Below are positions 1 to 6,689 of a stretch of 6,689 bases of DNA, one piece after another. This DNA is from Enterovirga sp. (GTDB lineage: Bacteria; Pseudomonadota; Alphaproteobacteria; Rhizobiales; Beijerinckiaceae). The DNA is taken from contig JAQGJZ010000467.1 of the NCBI GenBank assembly GCA_028290385.1, forward strand, positions 1-6,689. Direction: 5' to 3'. How positions within the stretch are numbered: the first letter of the stretch is position 1; the number at the start of each line of letters is the position of its first letter. The notes under the pieces are model-generated. The model did not search any database and had not been told where the DNA came from. It saw only the letters and a program-made list of their open reading frames with translations. The translations under genes and the position numbers were made by a program.

Positions 1-685
1 CGTGGTCGGCGAATCCGGCTCGGGCAAGACGACGCTCGGGCTGGCGCTCCTGCGCCTTACCCGGTCCGACGGCCCCATTTGCGTGCTCGGCCGGGATGTC
101 GAGAGCCTGCCGGCCAAGGCGCTGCGGCCGCTGCGCAAGGACATGCAGGTCGTGTTTCAGGATCCATACGGGTCCCTCTCGCCGCGCATGTCGGTCGCGG
201 AGATCGTGGCCGAGGGCCTCACGGTGCAGAACCGGCGGATGGGGCGCGATCAGCAGCGCGAGGCCGTGGCCCGTGCGCTGCACGATGTCGGGCTCGATCC
301 CGCATCGATGGATCGCTACCCCCATGAATTCTCGGGCGGGCAGCGCCAGCGCATCGCGATTGCCCGGGCCATGGCGCTGGAGCCGAAATTCGTCGTTTTG
401 GACGAACCGACCTCTGCCCTGGACATGTCCGTGCAGGCGCAGATCGTCGAACTCCTGCGCGGGCTGCAGACGCGCCGCAAGCTCGCCTACCTGTTCATCA
501 GCCACGACCTCAAGGTCGTCCGCGCGCTCGCCAACCATGTGGTCGTCATGCAGGACGGCATCGTCGTGGAGGAAGGGCCCGCCGAGGAGATTTTTGCCCG
601 CCCGCGGACCGATTATACGCGGGCCCTGATGGCTGCCGCCTTCGGGCTGGAGGCCGGGCCCGCGGCTGGAATCGTGCGGGAGTGA
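1..685 (+). CDS. yejF: Peptide/microcin C ABC importer ATP-binding protein, YejF type (5'-truncated, C-terminal ATPase domain)
   Basis: This is the C-terminal nucleotide-binding domain of an ABC importer ATPase; the 5' part lies outside the window. The reading frame is open from the first base and stops with TGA at 683-685. Visible motifs in order are Walker A (GESGSGKTT, about residues 4-12 of the visible part), the Q-loop in VVFQDP, the ABC signature FSGGQRQR, Walker B with catalytic Glu in [11 protein letters not shown], and the H-loop in FISHDL. The run [14 protein letters not shown] and the tail with [12 protein letters not shown] and DYTRAL closely follow the second ATPase domain of E. 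coli YejF, as remembered. YejF is a tandem two-ATPase subunit that powers the YejABEF inner-membrane importer of peptides and microcin C. OppF/DppF-type single-domain ATPases are the main alternative, since the first domain cannot be seen. deoB follows at once on the same strand, so the two may be co-transcribed. Confidence 0.85.
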   Translation, partial: VVGESGSGKTTLGLALLRLTRSDGPICVLGRDVESLPAKALRPLRKDMQVVFQDPYGSLSPRMSVAEIVAEGLTVQNRRMGRDQQREAVARALHDVGLDPASMDRYPHEFSGGQRQRIAIARAMALEPKFVVLDEPTSALDMSVQAQIVELLRGLQTRRKLAYLFISHDLKVVRALANHVVVMQDGIVVEEGPAEEIFARPRTDYTRALMAAAFGLEAGPAAGIVRE

Positions 686-699
686 CGCGCGCTCAGCCG

Positions 700-1920
700 A
701 TGAACCGCGCTCTCTTGATGGTCCTGGACTCTGTCGGGATCGGCGGTGCGCCGGACGCAGCCCTTTACGGTGACGCGGGCTCCGACACGCTCGGCCACAT
801 CGCGGAGACCTGCGCGACCGGCGGCGGCGACCGGACGGGCCTGCGCAGCGGGTCCCTGCGCCTGCCGAATCTGGCGAGCCTCGGTATCGGGCTCGCTTGC
901 AAGGCCTCGACCGGCCTGATGCCGCCCGGCCTGGAGCCTCCGGCCGAGCTCACCGGGCTCTGGGGTGTCGGCCGCGAAACCTCGCGCGGAAAGGACAGCC
1001 CCTCCGGGCATTGGGAGATCGCGGGCGTACCGGTCGCGTTTGACTGGGGCTATTTCCCGGATACGCGGCCGGCCTTCCCGCCGGAGCTGATCCAAGCGCT
1101 GGTACAGGAGGCCGGGTTGCCCGGCATCCTCGGCAACAGCCACGCATCCGGCATCACGGTTGTCGATGAGCTCGGGGCCGAGCACGTCCGGACCGGCAGG
1201 CCCATCTGCTACACCTCCGCGGACAGCGTGTTCCAGATCGCGGCCCACGAGGAGGCGTTCGGGCTCGAGCGCCTGTTCGCGACTTGCCGCATCGCGCGCC
1301 GGCTCTGCGACCGCTACCGCGTCGGCCGCGTCATCGCGCGCCCCTTCCTGGGCGACGAGCGGCACGGCTTCATGCGAACGGGCAACCGGCGCGACTATGC
1401 CACCCCGCCGCCGTCCGACACGATCCTGGATCGTCTCGCCGCAGCCGGCCGGGCGGTCGTCTCCGTCGGCAAGGTCGGCGACATCTTCGCGCACCGGGGC
1501 ACCGGCCGCGAGCTCAAGGGCGCGGGCAACGACGCCTGGCTCACGGCCGCTCTGGGCGCTCTCCGCGCGCTGGAGCCGGGCGGGCTCGTCTTCGCCAACC
1601 TCGTGGATTTCGACACGGAATACGGCCACCGCCGCGACGTGGCGGGCTATGCCGCCGCGCTCGAGCGCTTCGATGCCCGCATCCCGGAAATCCGGGCCGC
1701 CTTGCAACCCGGCGATCTGTGCATCGTCACGGCCGATCACGGCAACGATCCGACCTTCCGGGGGACGGATCACACCCGCGAGCAGGTCCCGATCCTGGTT
1801 TTCGGCCCCGGCATCCGGTCCGGCTCCGTGGGCCTGAGGCCGACGCTTGCCGATATCGGGGCGAGCGTTGCGGCCCATCTCGGGATTGCCCCGACGGACG
1901 CCGGCCGCTCGTTCCTCTAG
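700..1920 (+). CDS. deoB: Phosphopentomutase
   Basis: The enzyme interconverts ribose-1-phosphate (or deoxyribose-1-phosphate) and the 5-phosphate, linking cytoplasmic nucleoside salvage to the pentose phosphate pathway. The 406-residue length matches E. coli DeoB (about 407). Alkaline-phosphatase-superfamily metal ligands are in place: Asp10 in VLDSVGIG, Asp305 and His310 in [12 protein letters not shown], Asp346-His347 in TADHGND, and His358 in TDHTRE. The phosphoacceptor motif reads [10 protein letters not shown] with Ser100, where the E. coli and B. cereus enzymes have Thr. ATG 700 was chosen because [11 protein letters not shown] aligns end to end with the start of E. coli DeoB. An in-frame GTG at 682 would add six residues and overlap the upstream TGA by four bases. 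Neither start has a good ribosome site; GGGAG at 678-682 is the nearest. The stop codon overlaps that of the opposing monooxygenase gene. Confidence 0.95.
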   Translation: MNRALLMVLDSVGIGGAPDAALYGDAGSDTLGHIAETCATGGGDRTGLRSGSLRLPNLASLGIGLACKASTGLMPPGLEPPAELTGLWGVGRETSRGKDSPSGHWEIAGVPVAFDWGYFPDTRPAFPPELIQALVQEAGLPGILGNSHASGITVVDELGAEHVRTGRPICYTSADSVFQIAAHEEAFGLERLFATCRIARRLCDRYRVGRVIARPFLGDERHGFMRTGNRRDYATPPPSDTILDRLAAAGRAVVSVGKVGDIFAHRGTGRELKGAGNDAWLTAALGALRALEPGGLVFANLVDFDTEYGHRRDVAGYAAALERFDARIPEIRAALQPGDLCIVTADHGNDPTFRGTDHTREQVPILVFGPGIRSGSVGLRPTLADIGASVAAHLGIAPTDAGRSFL

Positions 1921-3164
1921 AGCGCTTCGCCGCGCATCAGCCGCGGGGCGCGGCCCGATGTCCCGGCCGCCTGGGCGGTGAAGAAGCTCTTCAGGGTCGG
2001 CATCCGGTCCACCAGCCCCAATCCGATGTCGCGCAGGACGCGCGCGGGCAGGCGATCGTTCGAGAACAGGCGGTTGAGCGCGTCCGTCGCGCCAGCCAGG
2101 GCCAGCGCGTCGAGGCGACGGCTGCGCTGGTAGGTTTCGAGAACCTGGTCGCTCCCGGGGTCCAGCCCCAGGCGCACCGCGTCCGCAATGGCTTCCGCGA
2201 GGGCCGCGACATCGGCCAGGCCGAGATTGAGCCCTTGTCCGGCGAGCGGGTGCACCCGGTGTGCGGCATCGCCCAGCAGCGCAAGCCGCGGCGCCACGTA
2301 GCTGCGGGCGAGGCCGACCGAGAGCGGGAAGGAGAAGAGGTCGGTCAGGAGCTCGATCTCGCCGAGCTCCGGGCCGCAGCGGGTCTCAACCTCCCGGAGC
2401 GCCTCGTCGCGGCCAAGCCGCACGAGCGAGGCGGCGAGGCGCTCGCTTTCCGTCCAGACGATCGAGGAGCGGTGCGGATGCTCCGCCGTCCCGGCGAGCG
2501 GCAGGATCGCAAAGGGTCCCGCCGGCAGGAAGTGCTGCACCGCGATTCCGTGGTGCGGCTGCTCATGCGCGATGGTGGCGACGATGCCCGCTTGGTCATA
2601 GCTCCGCCCCACCCAGCCGATCCCTGCCGCTTCGCGGAGCCCCGAGCGAGCGCCGTCGCAGGCGACGAGCAGCGAAGCTGGACGCGCCTCGCCGCTCTCG
2701 GTCGTTGCGCGGATCGCGCTGGCGGTCAGGTCGAACCCGGTCACGCGCTCGGGCCGCAGCGCGGCCCCTGCGGCCTCGCAGGCCGCCCGGAGCGCCTCGT
2801 CCAGCGCATCGGCCTGGACCAGCTGCGCAAGTGGCTCGTCGCGGTCCCCGAAGCGCAGATATTCGGGCCGCACGGCGTCCGCGACCCGGCTGTCCGTGAT
2901 CGTCATTCCGCGGATCGGCTCGGCGACCGGGGCGAGCTCGGGCCAGACCCCGAGGGCGGTCAGCATCGCGACCGCGCCGGGCGAGAGCGAATAGGCGCGC
3001 GGATCGCTGCGTTTCAGCCGGAAGGTCGGATCGAGCACCGCCGCGGTGACGGCCGGGCCGAGGCCGCGCGTCAGCGCGAGCGCAAGCGCCAGCCCGAGCG
3101 GGCCGCCGCCGGCAATCAGGATGCGCCAGGCCGGCGGGCGCGGGGGCATGTCGCGTGGCGGCAT
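1917..3164 (-). CDS. UbiH/UbiF/VisC/COQ6-family FAD-dependent monooxygenase (ubiquinone ring hydroxylase)
   Basis: This is a 415-residue flavoprotein hydroxylase, the usual length for the family, which oxygenates the aromatic ring during ubiquinone biosynthesis using FAD and O2. The N-terminal Rossmann dinucleotide motif is GGGPLG (Gly19, Gly21, Gly24), with an acidic residue, Asp45, near the end of the second strand. The DG motif (Asp170-Gly171 in CDGARSG) and the GD motif (about Gly298-Asp299, in [20 protein letters not shown]) are both present. These three motifs together define the class A flavin monooxygenases. The start at 3164 (MPPRDMPP) is preferred because AGGA stands seven bases upstream. 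An internal ATG at 3149 has no such site, and the upstream open frame to 3470 runs through tesB. Alphaproteobacteria often have a broad-specificity member, UbiL; which ring position this one hydroxylates cannot be read from sequence, so no symbol is given. It is transcribed divergently from tesB and convergently to deoB. Confidence 0.9.
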   Translation of the reverse strand: MPPRDMPPRPPAWRILIAGGGPLGLALALALTRGLGPAVTAAVLDPTFRLKRSDPRAYSLSPGAVAMLTALGVWPELAPVAEPIRGMTITDSRVADAVRPEYLRFGDRDEPLAQLVQADALDEALRAACEAAGAALRPERVTGFDLTASAIRATTESGEARPASLLVACDGARSGLREAAGIGWVGRSYDQAGIVATIAHEQPHHGIAVQHFLPAGPFAILPLAGTAEHPHRSSIVWTESERLAASLVRLGRDEALREVETRCGPELGEIELLTDLFSFPLSVGLARSYVAPRLALLGDAAHRVHPLAGQGLNLGLADVAALAEAIADAVRLGLDPGSDQVLETYQRSRRLDALALAGATDALNRLFSNDRLPARVLRDIGLGLVDRMPTLKSFFTAQAAGTSGRAPRLMRGEAL

Positions 3165-3194
3165 GGGCCCGTCCTGGCAACGCGGCCCCGGTCC

Positions 3195-3206
3195 GTCAAG
3201 CTTGAC
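3195..3206. promoter_or_regulatory. 12-bp perfect palindrome in the divergent tesB/hydroxylase promoter region
   Basis: GTCAAGCTTGAC is an exact inverted repeat near the middle of the 97-bp spacer between two divergent genes. Each strand reads TTGAC at its edge (TTGACC on plus at 3202-3207, TTGACG on minus at 3199-3194), resembling back-to-back -35 boxes. No clear -10 box stands at the right distance on either side. It could be an operator or a shared promoter element; the role is inference. Confidence 0.35.
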
Positions 3207-3261
3207 CCCCTCCGCCCGCCGCGCCACTCCGGCCAGGGCCATGCGGCCGAAAGGTGAAACC

Positions 3262-4640
<1,379 letters not shown>

Positions 4641-4677
4641 CCAGACCCCCCTTCAGGACCCTTCCGGAGAACCCTCG

Positions 4678-6183
4678 ATGACGTCCCGCCTCAGGCTCGC
4701 GGCCCTTTTGGGGGCAGGCGCCGCGCTCTGCCTCATTGTCGATCCGTCCCTTGCGCAAACCCCGGCCCCGCAAGCGGCACCGGCGGCTGCCGCCGCAGCC
4801 CACGTGGCCAACAAGGGCGACACGGCCTGGATGCTCGTGTCCTCCCTGCTGGTGCTGATGATGTCGGTGCCCGGCCTCGCGCTGTTCTATGGCGGCCTCG
4901 TGCGCACCAAGAACATGCTCTCCATCCTGACGCAGGTGTTCACCATCGTGTGCCTCGCGGGCGTGCTCTGGCTCGTCTACGGCTACTCGCTGTCGTTCAC
5001 GAATGGCGGCGGCCTCAACGCCTATGTGGGCGGGCTCTCGAAGGCGTTCCTGATGGGCGTCAACGCGGAAAGCGTGGCCGCCACCTTCTCCAACGGCGTC
5101 GTGATCCCCGAATACGTCTACATCTGCTTCCAGATGACGTTCGCCATGATCACGCCGGCCCTCATCGTCGGCGCCTTTGCCGAGCGCATGAAGTTCTCGG
5201 CCCTGATCCTGTTCGTCGTGCTGTGGCTGACCATCATCTATTTCCCGATGGCGCACATGGTCTGGTACTGGGCCGGCCCGGACGCGCTGGGTGATGCCGC
5301 CAGGGCCGTCGCGACCGCCGCCGACGGGGCCGCCAAGACCGCCGCGCAGGCCAAGCTCGACGAGGTCACGGCCGATGCCGGGATGCTCTTCTCGTGGGGC
5401 GCGCTCGATTTCGCGGGCGGCACCGTGGTGCACATCAATGCGGGCATCGCGGGCCTCGTCGGCGCGATCCTGATCGGCAAGCGCGTCGGTTACGGCCGCG
5501 ATCTCCTCGCCCCGCACTCGCTGACCATGACCATGATCGGCGCCGCGCTGCTGTGGGTCGGCTGGTTCGGCTTCAATGCCGGCTCCAACCTCGAGGCCAA
5601 CGGCACCACCGGTCTGGCGATGATCAACACCTTCGCGGCGACCTGCGCGGCGGCCCTGTCCTGGCTGTTCATCGAGTGGGGCGGCAAGGGCAAGCCGTCG
5701 CTCCTCGGCCTCGTGTCGGGTGCGATCGCGGGCCTCGTCGCCGTGACGCCGGCCTCCGGCTTCGCCGGCCCGATGGGCTCGCTGATGCTCGGCCTCGTGT
5801 CCGGCGCCGTCTGCTACGTCTTCTGCTCCGGCGTGAAGAACGCGCTTGGCTACGACGACTCGCTCGACGTGTTCGGCATCCACTGCGTCGGCGGCATCCT
5901 GGGCGCGATCGCGACCGGCATCCTGGTTTCGCCGAGCCTCGGCGGCACCGGCATCGCCGACTACGTCGCCAATCCGGGCAGCCTGTCGCAGGGCGCCTAC
6001 TCCATGGGCACGCAGGTCTGGGCGCAGATGAAGGCCGTGATCTTCACGCTGCTCTGGTCCGGCATCGGCTCCGCGATCCTGTTCAAGCTCGTCGACGTGA
6101 TGGTCGGCCTGCGGGTCACGACCGAGGAAGAGCGCGAAGGCCTCGACGTCACCGACCACGGCGAGCGCGCCTACAACTACTGA
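4678..6183 (+). CDS. amtB: Ammonium channel/transporter AmtB
   Basis: This inner-membrane Amt/Mep/Rh channel takes up ammonium. It has 501 residues: an N-terminal signal peptide (likely cut after Ala26 in DPSLA-Q), a Pro/Ala linker (about 27-44), then the channel core from about residue 50, with eleven membrane segments expected for the family. Pore residues by comparison with E. coli AmtB are Phe155 and Phe299 (F107, F215 gate), Trp196 (W148), Asp244 (D160, LDFAGG) and the twin histidines His252 and His402 (H168, H318). The C-terminal tail VGLRVTTEEEREGLDVTDHGE, the GlnK-coupling region, is well conserved. The loop between Trp196 and Asp244 is about 36 residues longer than in E. coli and Ala-rich. 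GGAG at 4666-4669 lies eight bases before ATG 4678. It is co-transcribed with glnK and ended by a strong terminator. Confidence 0.96.
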   Translation: MTSRLRLAALLGAGAALCLIVDPSLAQTPAPQAAPAAAAAAHVANKGDTAWMLVSSLLVLMMSVPGLALFYGGLVRTKNMLSILTQVFTIVCLAGVLWLVYGYSLSFTNGGGLNAYVGGLSKAFLMGVNAESVAATFSNGVVIPEYVYICFQMTFAMITPALIVGAFAERMKFSALILFVVLWLTIIYFPMAHMVWYWAGPDALGDAARAVATAADGAAKTAAQAKLDEVTADAGMLFSWGALDFAGGTVVHINAGIAGLVGAILIGKRVGYGRDLLAPHSLTMTMIGAALLWVGWFGFNAGSNLEANGTTGLAMINTFAATCAAALSWLFIEWGGKGKPSLLGLVSGAIAGLVAVTPASGFAGPMGSLMLGLVSGAVCYVFCSGVKNALGYDDSLDVFGIHCVGGILGAIATGILVSPSLGGTGIADYVANPGSLSQGAYSMGTQVWAQMKAVIFTLLWSGIGSAILFKLVDVMVGLRVTTEEEREGLDVTDHGERAYNY

Positions 6184-6219
6184 CCCGGCCCGGCCCCGCG
6201 CCGGTTCCCGTCCACCACG

Positions 6220-6248
6220 AGCCCCGGCCACCAAGCCGGGGCTTTTTT
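6220..6248 (+). terminator. Rho-independent terminator of glnK-amtB
   Basis: GCCCCGGC (6221-6228) pairs perfectly with GCCGGGGC (6235-6242) around the six-base loop CACCAA. The A at 6220 can extend the stem into the run of six T that follows (6243-6248). It lies 37 bases after the amtB stop and is a textbook intrinsic terminator for plus-strand transcription. Confidence 0.93.
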
Positions 6249-6267
6249 CGTTCGGGCCTCGCTCCCG

Positions 6268-6387
6268 CCTCTCCCCGGCGGGGAGAGGTCGAGCAGGCCG
6301 CTGCCGCGGCCGCCCGGGTGAGGGGGAGGGACCTGTTCGGAGAAGGCGCACCCCCTCACCCCAACCCTTTCCCCCTTGGGGAGAGGG
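6268..6387. repeat. Composite three-hairpin intergenic repeat (REP-like)
   Basis: Three adjacent inverted repeats are visible. CCTCTCCCC/GGGGAGAGG lies at 6268-6276 and 6280-6288 with a 3-base loop. GGGTGAGGGGG/CCCCCTCACCC is an 11-bp perfect pair at 6316-6326 and 6351-6361. CCCTTTCCCC/GGGGAGAGGG lies at 6365-6374 and 6378-6387 with one G-T wobble. The outer arms of hairpins 1 and 3 share sequence and can also pair with each other. Sequences of this pattern (CCCTCACCC...CTCTCCCC...GGGGAGAGG) recur between genes in many Hyphomicrobiales genomes, from general knowledge; only one copy is in this window. Confidence 0.7.
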
Positions 6388-6477
6388 AGCGGGGCTCGCC
6401 CGGCACGAAGGCACGCGCAGTCCGTCCCCGGCCCGGGGTCTGGTGTTTTGGCGGTTCAAAGAACAAGCGAGGGGCGT

Positions 6478-6529
6478 GGGACGCCGAACCGCTCGATCAT
6501 ATTTAGTTTGGAGAGCCTTTCGGCGTCCC
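6478..6529. repeat. 11-bp perfect inverted repeat around an AT-rich loop
   Basis: GGGACGCCGAA (6478-6488) is the exact reverse complement of TTCGGCGTCCC (6519-6529). The 30-base interior is AT-rich at its centre and holds a minor GCTC/GAGC pairing (6491-6494 with 6513-6516). An overlapping short hairpin, GGCGT (6473-6477) with ACGCC (6481-6485), would compete with the left arm. There is no T-run after the right arm on the plus strand. It may be a structured RNA, a protein-binding site or a mobile-element remnant. Confidence 0.5.
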
Positions 6530-6550
6530 CGCGATGCATCTCCGCCGTCA

Positions 6551-6571
6551 TCCTCGGGCTCGACCCGAGGA
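6551..6571. repeat. REP-like palindrome (TCCTCGGG...CCCGAGGA)
   Basis: TCCTCGGG (6551-6558) and CCCGAGGA (6564-6571) form an 8-bp perfect stem with the loop CTCGA. With its flanks (GTCATCCTCGGGCTCGACCC) it resembles a palindrome often seen between genes in alphaproteobacteria (general knowledge, not searched). No T-run follows, so it is not a canonical terminator. Confidence 0.55.
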
Positions 6572-6610
6572 CCTAGGCCTCACTGCACCACGTCCGAGCT
6601 TTCGCCCGGC

Positions 6611-6645
6611 ACGAGCGGCGATTTTGCACCGGACCTGCCGCTCGT
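6611..6645. repeat. 9-bp perfect inverted repeat upstream of the possible next gene
   Basis: ACGAGCGGC (6611-6619) pairs exactly with GCCGCTCGT (6637-6645) around a 17-base interior. A second hairpin, CCGTCC/GGACGG with loop TGGC (6654-6669), follows and ends 13 bases before the ATG at 6683. These could structure the leader of a downstream gene; function unknown. Confidence 0.4.
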
Positions 6646-6682
6646 CAGCCCTCCCGTCCTGGCGGACGGAAAAGCCTAAGCC

Positions 6683-6689
6683 ATGCTGC
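6683..6689 (+). CDS. Possible start of the next gene (only two codons and one base visible)
   Basis: ATGCTGC ends the window. The only purine-rich sequence nearby is GGAAAAG at 6668-6674, a little far from the ATG. With two codons visible the product cannot be identified. Placement after a terminator and repeats is compatible with a new transcription unit. In Hyphomicrobiales ftsK is often near amtB, but that is a guess from gene order, not something shown here. Confidence 0.2.

Larger units (their letters stand above)
6184..6682. other. Palindrome-rich non-coding region after amtB
   Basis: This is about 500 bp with no gene that I can support. In order it holds the amtB terminator, a three-hairpin intergenic repeat, an 11-bp inverted repeat with an AT-rich loop, a REP-like palindrome, and two further hairpins close to a possible start codon at 6683. 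Short open frames here run through the palindromes and resemble nothing I recognise. The AT-rich patch near 6495-6510 stands out from the GC-rich surroundings and may include promoter sequence, but no convincing -35/-10 pair was found. Confidence 0.6.

Noticed and set aside
613..1878. Open frame of 421 codons on the minus strand opposite deoB
   Set aside because: It is complementary to deoB, with composition typical of an antisense shadow and no family motif.
1..1920. A nucleoside-peptide uptake and salvage system formed by the YejF-type importer and DeoB
   Set aside because: YejF-type importers carry microcin C, a nucleotide-peptide, and DeoB acts in nucleoside salvage, but adjacency in one window is too little evidence for a joint pathway; no hydrolase or phosphorylase is present.
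1284..3257. Open frame of 657 codons on the plus strand across deoB and the hydroxylase gene
   Set aside because: It crosses two well-supported genes in the wrong frame or strand and gives Arg/Pro/Gly-rich sequence with no recognisable motif; it is a product of high GC content.
6376..6679. Two short plus-strand open frames (66 and 78 codons) in the spacer after amtB
   Set aside because: They run through inverted repeats, have no good ribosome site, and their translations match no family I recognise.

Overview
The window is a GC-rich, tightly packed chromosomal stretch. Its gene content, codon choice and protein sequences fit an alphaproteobacterium, most likely of the Hyphomicrobiales (Methylobacterium/Bosea-like). 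That placement rests on recognised protein families and base composition; no database search was possible. All five complete genes are core metabolism or nutrient uptake, with good matches to remembered E. coli or B. cereus relatives. No undescribed multi-gene system is visible. The less ordinary material is in the non-coding DNA.

Layout: (1) Bases 1-685 hold the C-terminal ATPase half of a YejF-type peptide/microcin C ABC importer, cut by the window edge. (2) deoB (phosphopentomutase) follows directly on the same strand, close enough to be co-transcribed. (3) A UbiH/UbiF/UbiL-family FAD monooxygenase of ubiquinone biosynthesis lies on the minus strand. Its stop codon overlaps that of deoB in a shared CTAG. 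(4) A 97-bp divergent spacer with a 12-bp perfect palindrome separates it from tesB (acyl-CoA thioesterase II) on the plus strand. (5) A 170-bp spacer carries a near-consensus sigma-54 promoter, followed by glnK (P-II signal protein) and amtB (ammonium channel). (6) A strong intrinsic terminator closes glnK-amtB. (7) About 430 bp of non-coding DNA follows, crowded with palindromes. It includes a three-hairpin intergenic repeat, an 11-bp inverted repeat around an AT-rich loop, and a second REP-like palindrome. The window ends seven bases into a possible next gene.

The clearest functional unit is glnK-amtB. The sigma-54 promoter implies nitrogen-controlled expression. GlnK keeps Tyr51 (uridylylation) and Arg47 (the residue that plugs the AmtB pore). 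AmtB keeps the twin histidines, the phenylalanine gate and the C-terminal GlnK-docking tail, so uptake should be shut by GlnK when nitrogen is plentiful. Points worth a second look are a Ser in place of the usual phosphoacceptor Thr in DeoB, the shared-stop convergent junction, the divergent palindrome, and the structured region after amtB.
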